In this document: in pieces, positions 1-8,391 of the stretch
Layout of the letters: every line of letters starts with the position of its first letter
Numbering within the stretch: the stretch's first letter is position 1
NCBI RefSeq assembly: GCF_004358425.1
Contig: NZ_CP037948.1
Span: 2,252,001-2,316,000, forward strand
Direction of reading: 5' to 3'
Length of the DNA stretch: 64,000 bases
Origin: Qipengyuania sediminis
GTDB taxonomy: Bacteria; Pseudomonadota; Alphaproteobacteria; Sphingomonadales; Sphingomonadaceae
Made by a program: the position numbers and the translations under genes
The notes under the pieces: model-generated
Told to the model about the DNA's origin: nothing
Database searches by the model: none
What the model saw: only the letters and a program-made list of their open reading frames with translations

Positions 1-654
1 GATGAAGGCCTCCAGCGCCCAGCCGATTCCGAGTAGCGCACCGCAGGTCAGCGCGAATATCAGCTCGGTGTTGGGACCCAGGAACTGGCCGTGGCTGTGG
101 TCGTGACCGTCCCCTGGCCAGTGCTTGCTGCCGTCGGCGTGGTCATGGTCGTCTCCCGGCGCATGGGTGAGCTCCGTAGCGTGTGCAGCCTTGTCGTCCG
201 ACGCGACCACCCCGGTGCGCGTTACCTTCAGCTTGGCGAGAGCGGCCAGGATCGCGGATTCCTCGATCGCCTGGCGGTCATACTCGACCCTCACGGTGCC
301 GGTGGCGCTGGCGTCCGCTTCGACAATACCCGGGATCGCGGCCAGAGTCTCAGCGACGGTGCGCGCCCGGCGTTCGTGGGTGATGCCCTTGACGGCCCAA
401 AGCCCGTGTCCGTAGCGTCCGCTCAACTCGGCGCCCGCCGCACGCACCAGTTCCCGCAGTCTAGGTAGAGGCAGCTGCTTGGCGTCGAAGTGCACGCATA
501 GCTGGGCGGGGCCGTCTGCGGGTGGGACCACATGCACCTCGGTCACGCCGGGTTTGGCCTTGATGGTATCCTGCAGGCGGCCGACGCAGGCGTCGGCAGC
601 GTCGGGCACGTCGGGTAGGATGAGGGGGAGGTCCAGCGCCAGCTTCTCGGTCAT
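1..654 (-). CDS. Heavy-metal P-type ATPase, N-terminal part (cut by window start)
   Basis: The frame is open from an ATG at 654 to the window edge (218 codons). The first ~145 residues read like two HMA-type metal-binding folds, but neither has the CxxC pair. They are followed by a His/Asp-rich linker (HDHADGSKHWPGDGHDHSHG) and the first membrane helix (ELIFALTCGALLGIGWALEAF). This order (HMA, His linker, TM) is that of Zn/Cd/Pb-exporting P1B-ATPases (ZntA/CadA); catalytic motifs lie outside the window. The ATG overlaps the stop of the CDF gene as ATGA, so it is the last visible gene of the czc operon. The ATPase class is family inference; the exact metal is not shown. Confidence 0.8.
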   Translation of the reverse strand, partial: MTEKLALDLPLILPDVPDAADACVGRLQDTIKAKPGVTEVHVVPPADGPAQLCVHFDAKQLPLPRLRELVRAAGAELSGRYGHGLWAVKGITHERRARTVAETLAAIPGIVEADASATGTVRVEYDRQAIEESAILAALAKLKVTRTGVVASDDKAAHATELTHAPGDDHDHADGSKHWPGDGHDHSHGQFLGPNTELIFALTCGALLGIGWALEAFI

Positions 655-1253
655 TGTTTCGCTTCTCCGTTCTTTCGCTGTTCCGTTCGGGCGTCGCGCA
701 GGATTTCGATGCCGCCCTTGATCGCGATCAGTGCGGTCGCGAAGCCCACCAAGAGGTCGGGCCAGTTCTGCCCCAGCCACAGCACCAGCGCGCCGGCCGC
801 GAGGATGCCGCCGTTCGAGATGAAGTCGTTGAAGCTGAACGTCGTTGCGGCGCGCAGGTTGACGTCTGGCTTCTCGATCCGCTGGAGCAGCCGCAGGCAG
901 AGGAAGTTCACCGCGGCCGCCACGGCCGACATTGTCATCATCGTCGGCCCGATGGGTTCGCTGCCGTAGAGGTAGCGCCATCCGACATCGATGAGGATGC
1001 CGATGGCGAAGATCAGCAGCATGACGCCCGAAGCGGTGGCTGCGCGCGTCTTCCAGACCGGCCCGTGGCTCAGTGCGACCAGGCTGAGCGCATAGACCGC
1101 GGTATCCGAGAGATTGTCGACCCCGTTGGCGATGAGGGCGCTCGAATCGCCCAGCGCCCCGGTGACGAAGAAGCCGGCGGCGATGGCGGCGTTGAGCACC
1201 AGCACCATCCACAGCGTGCGGCGTTCGAGGGCAGTGTCGGCCTGGGCAGTCAC
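651..1253 (-). CDS. CDF-family cation efflux protein (CzcD-like)
   Basis: About 200 residues with five to six hydrophobic segments and the CDF signature of an Asp-rich helix (ALIANGVDNLSDTAVYAL) near residue 45, plus a second metal-site helix (FSFNDFISNGGI). CDF proteins exchange cytoplasmic Zn/Cd/Co for protons. It lacks the long C-terminal cytoplasmic domain of typical CzcD, so it is a short form. I chose the GTG at 1253, which has AAGGGA about 8 bases upstream; a TTG at 1274 would add seven residues. It is the fourth czc gene after czcA and overlaps the following ATPase gene by four bases. Confidence 0.8.
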   Translation of the reverse strand: MTAQADTALERRTLWMVLVLNAAIAAGFFVTGALGDSSALIANGVDNLSDTAVYALSLVALSHGPVWKTRAATASGVMLLIFAIGILIDVGWRYLYGSEPIGPTMMTMSAVAAAVNFLCLRLLQRIEKPDVNLRAATTFSFNDFISNGGILAAGALVLWLGQNWPDLLVGFATALIAIKGGIEILRDARTEQRKNGEAKQ

Positions 1254-1337
1254 GCTAGCATCCCTTCGCTTCAATACGTTCCGACGATGGTGGGGAGACG
1301 CCTTGGAACGGTTGGCGTCTCCCGCATCGATCGCTTC

Positions 1338-4300
1338 CTATTTTGCCGGCAGCGGGCTGCCGAACCGGTCGACGTCGTCATAGTCGCCGGGCACATGCTC
1401 CTTCCCGCGGGGCCGCAGCAGGAGGCGGCTGATCGCGGGAAGCACGAACAGCGTGAGGACGGTGGCTGTGATCAGCCCGCTGATGACGACGATCGCCAGC
1501 GGCTTCTGGACCTCCGCGCCTCGCCCGGTCGCGAGCGCCATCGGCACGAACCCCAGCGACGCGACCAGCGCGGTCATGAGGACAGGCCTGAGGCGCTTGA
1601 GTGCGCTCTCCCTAATGGCCTCCTCGACCGTAGCTCCGGCGGCGCGCAGATCCTCCACTGAGCTCATCAGCACCAGGCCGTTGAGCACCGCGATGCCGGA
1701 CAGGGCGATGAAGCCCACCGCCGCCGAGATCGAGAACGGCAGTCCGGTCAGGGTGAGGCCGAACACGCCTCCAGCGAGCGCCAGCGGGATTGCGGAATAG
1801 ATCGCTAACGCCGGCCGCACGCTCCTCAGTGCCAGGAACAGCAGGGCGAAGATCAGCGCGAAGACCAGCGGCACCATGATCGACAGCCGCTGGGTAGCTG
1901 CCTGCAGGTTCTCGTATTGACCGCCCCACTCGATGAACACACCCGGCGGGAGGTCGACCTGATCGCCGACCCGCTCCTGGATATCCTCGACATAGGACCC
2001 CAGGTCGCGCCCGCGAACGTTCGCCTGGACCACGACCCGACGCTGGCCGTTCTCGCGGCTGACCTGGTTGACGCCGTCCGATATGCGGAACTGCGCGAGT
2101 TCGCGCAGCGGAAGCGATGCACGGATTCCGCTCCCCGTCTCCGGCAGCATTACCGGAAGCGCGCCGATTGCATCGAGGTCGTCGCGGGTCGCGTTGGGCA
2201 GCCGGACCACGATCGAGAAGCGACGGTCGCCCTCGAACACCAGCCCGGCCTCGCGCCCGCCCAGTGCGGCTGCGACCGTGTCGGTCACATCCGCGATCGA
2301 GAGGCCATAGCGCGATATGGCATCGCGGTTGAATTGCACGTCGAGCGTCGGGAAGCCTTCGGTCTGCTCGACACGGAGGTCCGCCGTGCCGTCAACTTCC
2401 GACATCACTGCGGAGATCTGCTGGGCGACACGGCCTGTCTGGTCGAGGTCGCTGCCGAATACCTTGACGGCGATGTCGCCGCGAACGCCAGCGATCAGCT
2501 CGTTGAACCGCATCTCGATCGGCTGGCTGATCTCGTAGGCGTTGCCGGTGAGTGTCGCCATTTTCCCTTCGATGCGCTCGACTACCTCATCCTTGGAATC
2601 GACACCGTCCGGCCACTCGTCCTTCGGCTTGAGGATGACGAAGGCGTCCGAGATGTTCGGCGGCATGGGATCCGTCGCGACCTCTGCCGTGCCTGTTTTG
2701 GAGAACACGTAGGCGACTTCCGGAAGGCTAGAGATCGCCCTTTCGACCCGGACCTGCATGTCCTTCGACTGGTCGAGCGCGGTCGACGGAATACGCAGCG
2801 CCTGGACGGCGAGGTCGCCCTCGTCGAGCTGCGGGATGAACTCGCGGCCGAGCAGCGTGAACAGCAGCCCCGCCAGCACAACCGCGCAGACCCCGGCTCC
2901 GACCCATGGCCACGGTCGCAGCAGCGCCCGCTCGAGGAGCGGAGCGTAGCGATCCTTGACCCAGGCGATCGGCTTTGCTTCCTTCTCCGCCACCTTTCCG
3001 GTGATGAGGATCGCCACCATCGCGGGAACGAAGGTGAGCGACAGGATGAATGCACCCGCCAGCGCGAGCATGACGGTCGCCGCCATGGGCGTGAACATCT
3101 TCCCCTCGACGCCCTGGAAGGTCAGCAGCGGGACGAAGACCAGGAAGATGATCGCCTGGCCGTAGACGGTCGGCTTGATCATCTCCCGGGTCGCCTCGTA
3201 GACCTCGTGGAGGCGCTCGTTCAGCGTGAGCAGCCGCCCCTCGTGGTGCTGCCGCTCGGCGAAGCGCCGCAGGCAGTTCTCAACGATGATGATGGACCCG
3301 TCGACAATCAGGCCGAAGTCGAGCGCGCCGAGGCTCATCAGATTGCCCGACAGGCCGAACCGGTTCATTCCCGTCGCCATCATCAGGAACGAGAAGGGGA
3401 TTACCAGCGTAGCGATGATCGCCGCCCGAAAGTTGCCGAGCAGGAAGAACAGGACTGCGATGACCAGCAGCGCGCCCTCCGTAAGGTTCTTCTCGACAGT
3501 CCAGATGGTCGCGTCGACCAGCGAGGATCGGTTGTAGACGGTCTGCACTGCGACGCCCGGCGGCAGGGACTTGGCGACCTCGTCGAGACGTTCGGCGGCC
3601 GCGTCGGCGACGATGCGGCTGTTGCCGCCTGCTAGCATCAGGGCGGTCCCGATCACGGTCTCGCGGCCGTTCATGGAAGCGGCGCCGCTCCGCAGTTCGC
3701 CGCCGACGGTCACATTGGCGACGTCGCTGACGGCGATCGGCACGCCGTTGCGGGTAGCGATCGTGGCGCGGCGGACCTCATCGACCTGCCTGATCCGGGC
3801 GTCGGCCCGGACGAGCAGCGCCTCGCCGCCGCGGTTGATGAAGTTGGCACCGACGGAGATGTTGGCCCGCTCGAGAGCCTCGGCCAGTTCGCGGAACGAG
3901 ATGCCGTAGCTGGCGAGGCGGCCGGGATCGGGTTGCACCACCAGCTGCTTCTCGTAGCCGCCGATGGAATCGACGCCCGCTATGCCCGTGACGGTGCGGA
4001 GCTGGGGGCGGATGATCCAGTCCTGCACCGTCCGAAGGTAGGCGAGCTTCGCGACATCGTCTCGAAGGACCTCACCCTCGAGCGTCAGATAGGAGCCGTC
4101 GGGCTGGAAGCCCGGGCGGCCGGCGACGCGCTTCTGGTCGGCGCGCGGGGCGTATTGCACGCTCCAGAACAGAACCTCGCCAAGGCCCGTCGAGACAGGA
4201 CCCATCTGCGGTTCCGCCCCCTCGGGCAGGGCGTCGCCTAGCTGTGCCAGCCGTTCCGATACCTGCTGGCGGGCGAAGTAGATGTCGACGTCCTCGTCGA

Positions 4301-4589
4301 AGACCGCCGTGATCTGCGCGAAGCCGTTTCGCGAGATGGAGCGGGTGTAGCTGAGCCCCGGTATCCCGGCGAGCGATGTCTCGACGGGAAAGGCAACGAG
4401 GCGCTCCATGTCGAGCGGTCCGAACTGGGGTGCGGGCACATTGACCTGCACCTGCTTGTTGGTGATGTCCGGCACCGCGTCGATGGGTAGCTTGAGGAGC
4501 TGGAACACCCCGTATGCGGCTACGGCGAGCGTGAGGACGACGACGGCCCAGCGGAAGCGGACTGAGGAATCGATGAGACGATCGATCAT
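1338..4589 (-). CDS. czcA: CzcA-type heavy-metal RND efflux pump (first copy)
   Basis: 1083 residues, the usual length of an HME-RND inner-membrane pump. The N-terminus has TM1 followed by the PDITNKQVQVN segment typical of CzcA/CusA. The proton-relay helix with [15 protein letters not shown] lies near residue 424, and the second large periplasmic domain and repeated TM block follow. It takes divalent cations (Zn, Co, Cd, Ni) from periplasm or cytoplasm and passes them to the CzcB/CzcC channel. The DFGxxxDGxxxxxEN pattern is that of divalent-cation pumps rather than Cu/Ag CusA. It follows czcB by 66 bases and precedes the CDF gene by 84 bases. Confidence 0.95.
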   Translation of the reverse strand: MIDRLIDSSVRFRWAVVVLTLAVAAYGVFQLLKLPIDAVPDITNKQVQVNVPAPQFGPLDMERLVAFPVETSLAGIPGLSYTRSISRNGFAQITAVFDEDVDIYFARQQVSERLAQLGDALPEGAEPQMGPVSTGLGEVLFWSVQYAPRADQKRVAGRPGFQPDGSYLTLEGEVLRDDVAKLAYLRTVQDWIIRPQLRTVTGIAGVDSIGGYEKQLVVQPDPGRLASYGISFRELAEALERANISVGANFINRGGEALLVRADARIRQVDEVRRATIATRNGVPIAVSDVANVTVGGELRSGAASMNGRETVIGTALMLAGGNSRIVADAAAERLDEVAKSLPPGVAVQTVYNRSSLVDATIWTVEKNLTEGALLVIAVLFFLLGNFRAAIIATLVIPFSFLMMATGMNRFGLSGNLMSLGALDFGLIVDGSIIIVENCLRRFAERQHHEGRLLTLNERLHEVYEATREMIKPTVYGQAIIFLVFVPLLTFQGVEGKMFTPMAATVMLALAGAFILSLTFVPAMVAILITGKVAEKEAKPIAWVKDRYAPLLERALLRPWPWVGAGVCAVVLAGLLFTLLGREFIPQLDEGDLAVQALRIPSTALDQSKDMQVRVERAISSLPEVAYVFSKTGTAEVATDPMPPNISDAFVILKPKDEWPDGVDSKDEVVERIEGKMATLTGNAYEISQPIEMRFNELIAGVRGDIAVKVFGSDLDQTGRVAQQISAVMSEVDGTADLRVEQTEGFPTLDVQFNRDAISRYGLSIADVTDTVAAALGGREAGLVFEGDRRFSIVVRLPNATRDDLDAIGALPVMLPETGSGIRASLPLRELAQFRISDGVNQVSRENGQRRVVVQANVRGRDLGSYVEDIQERVGDQVDLPPGVFIEWGGQYENLQAATQRLSIMVPLVFALIFALLFLALRSVRPALAIYSAIPLALAGGVFGLTLTGLPFSISAAVGFIALSGIAVLNGLVLMSSVEDLRAAGATVEEAIRESALKRLRPVLMTALVASLGFVPMALATGRGAEVQKPLAIVVISGLITATVLTLFVLPAISRLLLRPRGKEHVPGDYDDVDRFGSPLPAK

Positions 4590-4655
4590 GATGCGAGAAT
4601 CCTAGAGCCGCTAGTAGGAGCGGCAGGCTTTGGGAGGGGCGGGGTGGCGCGGACG

Positions 4656-5861
4656 TCAGTGCCCGGCATCGCTCGCCCCCAGCTGGGACTTCAGGACAAA
4701 CGCCCCGCCGGTGACGGCGACCTGGCCGGCCTTGAGCCCCTCGATGATCTGCGCCCGGCCGGCGCTGCGGCTCCCGATCATGACCGGGACGGCCTGGAAG
4801 CCGCCCGCGACCTGCACGAAGACGACGTCGCGGCCCTCGAACTGCTGGACGGCCTCCTCGGGAAGCACGAAGCCGCCTCCGGTCACGCTCCCGCGCGGCG
4901 TGATCCGAGCGCGAACAGCCTGTCCCTGCGTCAGCCCACCCGGCGTGCCGCCGACCTGGAGCACGACGGTCGCCGTCCGACTCTGCGGGTCCAGCGCGGG
5001 GGTGGAGGATCGCACGGTCGCCGAGACGGTCGATCCGTTCGGCAATTCGATGACGGCACCGTCGCCTGGCCTGATGCGCTGGGCATCGGCCGCCGGAACC
5101 GAGGCATCGATCTGGATGCGGCGGGGGTCGGCGACGTTGAATAGTTCGGTGCCGGCCGCGACATAGGCGCCGAGTTGGGTATCGACCTCGGTGATGCGGC
5201 CGCTGATCGGGCTGCGGACCGCGAGGTAGCGGCCGTTGTCGGTGACGCCGGCTGTCTGCACCGCGGCCTGGGTGCGCTGCAGTTCGGCCTCCGCCTGCGC
5301 ACGGGCGGCGTCGGCTGCCTCCAGGTCCTGACGCGCCGTGATGCGCGCGTTGAACAACCGCCTCTCGCGCGCTGCGGCGGCGCGTGCCGCCTGCGCGGTC
5401 GCTGCGGCCGAATTGCGCTCGGCGACAAAGGCGGCGGCCTCTCGGCTTTCGAGAAGCGCGACCGTCTCCCCCGCCGAGACGGGATCACCGAGGCGACGGT
5501 TGATGCGGACCACCGCCCCGTCGGCTCGAGCTGTGATCAATGCCTGGCCCTCTGGAGGTGCTGTAACCGTCGCCTGAGCGATGATCTCGGCGCCGATTGA
5601 GCCGGGCCGGATTGTGCTGGTCGCGATGCCGCTGGCCTGCATCCGGGCGGGGGTCATCTCCACAAAGCCCTCGCGCGCTTCTGCGCCACCTTCCTCGCCC
5701 GCATGGCTGTCCGCCTCGCCGCCGTCTCCTGCTCCCTCGGCAGCGGGCGTTTCCGCTATATCGCCGGTGGAGCGACCGACGAGTAGACCGGCGGCGCCGG
5801 CGACGAGCACCGCTGCAGCCGCCCCGGCCAACAGCGTCTTCCTTTCGATAGTGATTTCCAT
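4656..5861 (-). CDS. czcB: CzcB-type periplasmic adaptor (first copy)
   Basis: 401 residues from the ATG at 5861 (METI...). An upstream in-frame extension to 5933 would overlap czcC and has no signal, so I rejected it. The N-terminus has one membrane anchor (residues ~8-27), then a Glu/Gly/His-rich spacer (DSHAGEEGG), a lipoyl/barrel-sandwich half-motif, a coiled-coil hairpin rich in Ala/Arg (residues ~150-210) and the second half of the sandwich. It is the membrane-fusion partner linking CzcA to CzcC. Its start is 13 bases after the czcC stop. Compared with the second copy, it is TM-anchored rather than a lipoprotein. Confidence 0.93.
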   Translation of the reverse strand: MEITIERKTLLAGAAAAVLVAGAAGLLVGRSTGDIAETPAAEGAGDGGEADSHAGEEGGAEAREGFVEMTPARMQASGIATSTIRPGSIGAEIIAQATVTAPPEGQALITARADGAVVRINRRLGDPVSAGETVALLESREAAAFVAERNSAAATAQAARAAAARERRLFNARITARQDLEAADAARAQAEAELQRTQAAVQTAGVTDNGRYLAVRSPISGRITEVDTQLGAYVAAGTELFNVADPRRIQIDASVPAADAQRIRPGDGAVIELPNGSTVSATVRSSTPALDPQSRTATVVLQVGGTPGGLTQGQAVRARITPRGSVTGGGFVLPEEAVQQFEGRDVVFVQVAGGFQAVPVMIGSRSAGRAQIIEGLKAGQVAVTGGAFVLKSQLGASDAGH

Positions 5862-5874
5862 TGTCTTGGTATCC

Positions 5875-7200
5875 TTACTGTGCGGCGACGCGGCCGAGTT
5901 CGGCGATCGCGTTGGCGAGCGAGAGGCGCGCATCGACGAGCGCTAGCTGGGCGGTGCGGCTGGCGTTCTGGGCGTCGAGCAGTTCGAGGAGGCTCGCGCG
6001 GCCCTCGCGGTAGGAGAGCTGCGCCAGTCGGAGCGCCTCCGCCGCCTCGGGCACGCCGGCACCTTCCAGGGCCTCCACCCTCGCCTCTGCCGCCTCGACC
6101 GCGATGGCTGCGTTTCGGGCGCGCGCTGCGACGCTCGCACTGGCGTTCGCCAGCGTAGCTTCCGCCGAGCGGACCTCGGCGCGCGCGGCAGCGATGTTGC
6201 CCTGGTTGCGGTCGAACACCTGCAGTGGCAGCGAGATGCCGCCCACCAGCGCGAAGTCGCCTGTTTCGCGCACGTGTCGGACGCCCAGGCCCACGGCCGG
6301 GTCGAGCCGACCTTGGGCCAGCTGGGCAGTGACCTCGCTCTCCGCTCTCGCGCGCTCGGCTTCGGCCAGCCTGATTTCCAGGCTCAGTCGCGGATCGACC
6401 GATTGCGGGGGCGGTGCGAGCAGTTCGCCCACGACACCGGCGGGGGGTTCGACGACGCCGAACAGGCTGGCCAGCGTGCCACGCGCGGAGACTTCCTCGG
6501 CACGGGCAGCTTCGAGTTCGGCGGACGCTTGGGCGGCGGCCGACCTTGCGCGCACGGCTCGGAGCGGCGGATCACGTCCTTCCGCTACGAGAACACCGGC
6601 GACCCGGGCCACCTCCCGTGCGTTGGCCTCGTTCTCCTGGGCGATCCGCAGCCGTTCGCGGGCTGAGACTGCGCGGGCGAACTGCTGGCGCACCGATTGC
6701 GCCAGATCGGCGCGCGCAATCGCCAGGCGAAGCCGTTCCGAGGCGAGGGTCGCCCCAGCGACGGCAATCCTAGCGCGGCGGCGCCCTCCTAGGTCGAGGC
6801 GCTGGTTGAGCGACACCGTAGCCTCGGTCTGCCTCAGGCCGGAAAGCTCCCCGGTGCCGAGGAAGTTCTCAATCTCTATGCTGAGATCCGGGTTCACGCG
6901 ATAGCCGGCCTGGCGGATGCGCGCCTCGGCGGCCTCGACCCTCGCTTGCGCCGCGATGATTGTGGGCGAGCGCGCCTCTGCCTCGTCGAGCGCCTGCTCT
7001 AACGAGAGCATCGCCGGGAGGGGGCCGTCGCGCGGGACGAGCGTCTGCGTTTCGGTGAGGGGCGCCTCGTCGGGGGGACCCACAGGCGATGAGATGACTG
7101 GCGAACCGACGCGCGGGGTTGCAGGCGTGCTTACCTGCGCCCCGGCCGCGCCTGCGACCAGCATGGCTGCGGCCACAGCCGCAGCGGATTTGCGATACAT
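5875..7200 (-). CDS. czcC: CzcC-type outer-membrane efflux channel (first copy)
   Basis: 441 residues of the TolC/OMF family. A signal peptide (MYRKSAAAVAAAMLVAGAAGAQV) is followed by a Pro-rich segment and two repeats of long amphipathic helices rich in Ala, Arg and Glu, such as residues ~75-250 and ~270-440. It forms the outer-membrane exit duct for the CzcBA pump. The ribosome binding site AGGAG lies nine bases before the ATG and is also part of the inverted repeat at 7212-7264, so its access may depend on translation of the upstream gene. Confidence 0.93.
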   Translation of the reverse strand: MYRKSAAAVAAAMLVAGAAGAQVSTPATPRVGSPVISSPVGPPDEAPLTETQTLVPRDGPLPAMLSLEQALDEAEARSPTIIAAQARVEAAEARIRQAGYRVNPDLSIEIENFLGTGELSGLRQTEATVSLNQRLDLGGRRRARIAVAGATLASERLRLAIARADLAQSVRQQFARAVSARERLRIAQENEANAREVARVAGVLVAEGRDPPLRAVRARSAAAQASAELEAARAEEVSARGTLASLFGVVEPPAGVVGELLAPPPQSVDPRLSLEIRLAEAERARAESEVTAQLAQGRLDPAVGLGVRHVRETGDFALVGGISLPLQVFDRNQGNIAAARAEVRSAEATLANASASVAARARNAAIAVEAAEARVEALEGAGVPEAAEALRLAQLSYREGRASLLELLDAQNASRTAQLALVDARLSLANAIAELGRVAAQ

Positions 7201-7211
7201 GGAATTCTACT

Positions 7212-7264
7212 CCTGACAACAAGACCAGCCCGCCGCGTCATCGCGGTGAGCGCTCGTTGTCAGG
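7212..7264 (-). promoter_or_regulatory. Hairpin joining the end of the czcI-like gene to the czcC RBS
   Basis: On the minus strand CCTGACAAC (7264-7256) pairs perfectly with GTTGTCAGG (7220-7212). A smaller stem, CCGCG-ATGA-CGCGG, sits inside the loop. The left arm contains the TGA stop of the czcI-like gene; the right arm contains AGG of the czcC Shine-Dalgarno sequence. A ribosome finishing the leader gene would cover the left arm and free the RBS. The pairing is read directly; the regulatory role is inferred and is supported by the same layout at 34697-34781. Confidence 0.6.
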
Positions 7265-7601
7265 CGATGGGAGGCCTCAGCGCTTCGGATCCGTGCGCGC
7301 GGGGACGCCACGCGTCCTCATCCGGCATCGGGAAGGATCGAACCGTCGTGAAGGGCACGGAATTGGCGTCGATCCGGGCCGAGGACGCGGCATGGCCAGC
7401 GCAAGGCGCGTGGTGATGTGCAGATTCCTTGCCGCCGTGCGACTGCTGGTCGCTGTCACCTTCATAGTGACCGGCTGACTCGGAGACCTCCGCTACGCAG
7501 TCGGCGCTCGCCGCAGCCGCCGGCGGCTCGCACGCAATCGCGCCGAGGCCGAACGCCATCGCGGCAAGAATGAGGAGCATCCGCTGAAGCACGGCGGTCA
7601 T
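7260..7601 (-). CDS. CzcI-like small exported His-rich protein
   Basis: 113 residues with a hydrophobic N-terminal signal (residues ~7-27, ending near a Cys-Glu-Pro that could be a lipobox, GAIACEPP), then Ser/His-rich sequence (HYEGDSDQQSHGGKESAHHH) and a C-terminal ending RPPIA. Small exported proteins of this kind (CzcI/CnrX neighbourhood) sit before czcC in other bacteria and are thought to sense or buffer periplasmic metal. The second czc operon has an analogous gene (34755-35138) also ending in RPP. Family assignment rests on position, composition and the shared ending rather than clear sequence identity. Confidence 0.55.
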   Translation of the reverse strand: MTAVLQRMLLILAAMAFGLGAIACEPPAAAASADCVAEVSESAGHYEGDSDQQSHGGKESAHHHAPCAGHAASSARIDANSVPFTTVRSFPMPDEDAWRPRAHGSEALRPPIA

Positions 7602-7678
7602 CTAGCAGCCGCCTTGCCGAAGGTGAAGGCCCGATCGTCGCCGCTCGTGATGAACACCGCGCGCTTCCGGAGCGGAGG

Positions 7679-8044
7679 TCAGCCGGGACATCTCTCGTCC
7701 CCGCTTCTTGAGAGCGCCGCCTCGAGGTCGGCCGGCATCGGCATCGGCGCGAAGGCGCTCACGTCCGATCGACCGGTATTGCCGGTGGGGAGACGTCCCG
7801 TGAGATTTCCGAGGGGAGCCAGGAGGAGACGCATGAGCTGCCCGCGGACTTCACGCATGTCGGCCGTGCGTGCGGCGAACGCGAGCATCGTCATGTGGAC
7901 CCGCAGGTGAGGAACCGCCGATGGCTGCGCGAGGATATGCCAGCGCTCGAGGGCGCGCCAGGACGCTTCAACATCGCAGGCCCTTCGAGCCGCAAGGAAC
8001 GCCCGCCTCTCCGATCGAATTAGATCGCGCACTGCGTGCTGCAT
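7679..8044 (-). CDS. DUF3703 family protein
   Basis: 121 residues from the ATG at 8044 (MQHAVRDLIRSER...). The conserved block runs ALERWHILAQPSAVPHLRVH, then MREVRGQLMRLLLAPLG, then GRLPTGNTGRSDVSAF and MPMPADL, which is the DUF3703 pattern. The function is unknown; the family is often found beside czc and other metal-resistance genes. It is the first gene of the minus-strand czc block, 77 bases before the czcI-like gene, and is directly downstream of the MerR-type promoter at 8102-8132. An in-frame extension to 8110 would run over the promoter and is unlikely. Confidence 0.8.
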   Translation of the reverse strand: MQHAVRDLIRSERRAFLAARRACDVEASWRALERWHILAQPSAVPHLRVHMTMLAFAARTADMREVRGQLMRLLLAPLGNLTGRLPTGNTGRSDVSAFAPMPMPADLEAALSRSGDERCPG

Positions 8045-8101
8045 CTTTGATCCCCTGCTTCGCCATCGTAGCGACGGTCCCCGTGATGGGTCGAGGATCA
8101 G

Positions 8102-8132
8102 CGAATGCACCCTGTAGCTACTAGAGGGTCAA
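8102..8132 (-). promoter_or_regulatory. MerR-type metal promoter (CadR/PbrR/ZntR-like) for the first czc operon
   Basis: Reading leftwards: -35 TTGACC (8132-8127), then the dyad ACCCTCTAG-tag-CTACAGGGT (8129-8109; one mismatch), with the -10 about 19 bases from the -35 (CATTCG, weak). A dyad in a 19-20 bp spacer is the mark of MerR-family activated promoters, and the ACCCT...AGGGT arms resemble Zn/Cd/Pb sensors rather than CueR. No such regulator is encoded between here and the window start. Confidence 0.6.
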
Positions 8133-8391
8133 GCACTATTTCACGGGTGGGCTTCAGGAATTGACCCTCGAGACGACAGCTGCGGAGTGGAAATCGCCAG
8201 GACGGATCGGTCGGCCGATGCGGCATTGGCGCTGCAATCGCTCCCGGGTCCGGGACTCGCGGTTGCCGATCAGGTCCTGCCGAGTGCCCGGTGCGGGGGC
8301 CAGGACATTTTTGGGTCCCTGCTGGCGGTCCGCTGGGGGCTCACGTGAGCCGATCATTGTCGGGGCTCGACCCGACGGATAGCCTGGGGTC
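8133..8391. other. Intergenic stretch without a recognised gene
   Basis: It separates the leftward czc operon from the rightward unknown gene at 8392. Short open frames exist on both strands but none has a convincing start, ribosome site or protein pattern. I see no repeat or RNA gene. Confidence 0.5.

Noticed and set aside
654-1661. Long plus-strand frame opposite the CDF and czcA genes
   Set aside because: It is a mirror of GC-rich coding DNA on the other strand; composition is dominated by Arg, Asp and Gly with no domain.
1917-3635. 572-codon plus-strand frame inside czcA
   Set aside because: It is antisense to a full-length RND pump, with an Asp/Arg/His-rich sequence and no family features.
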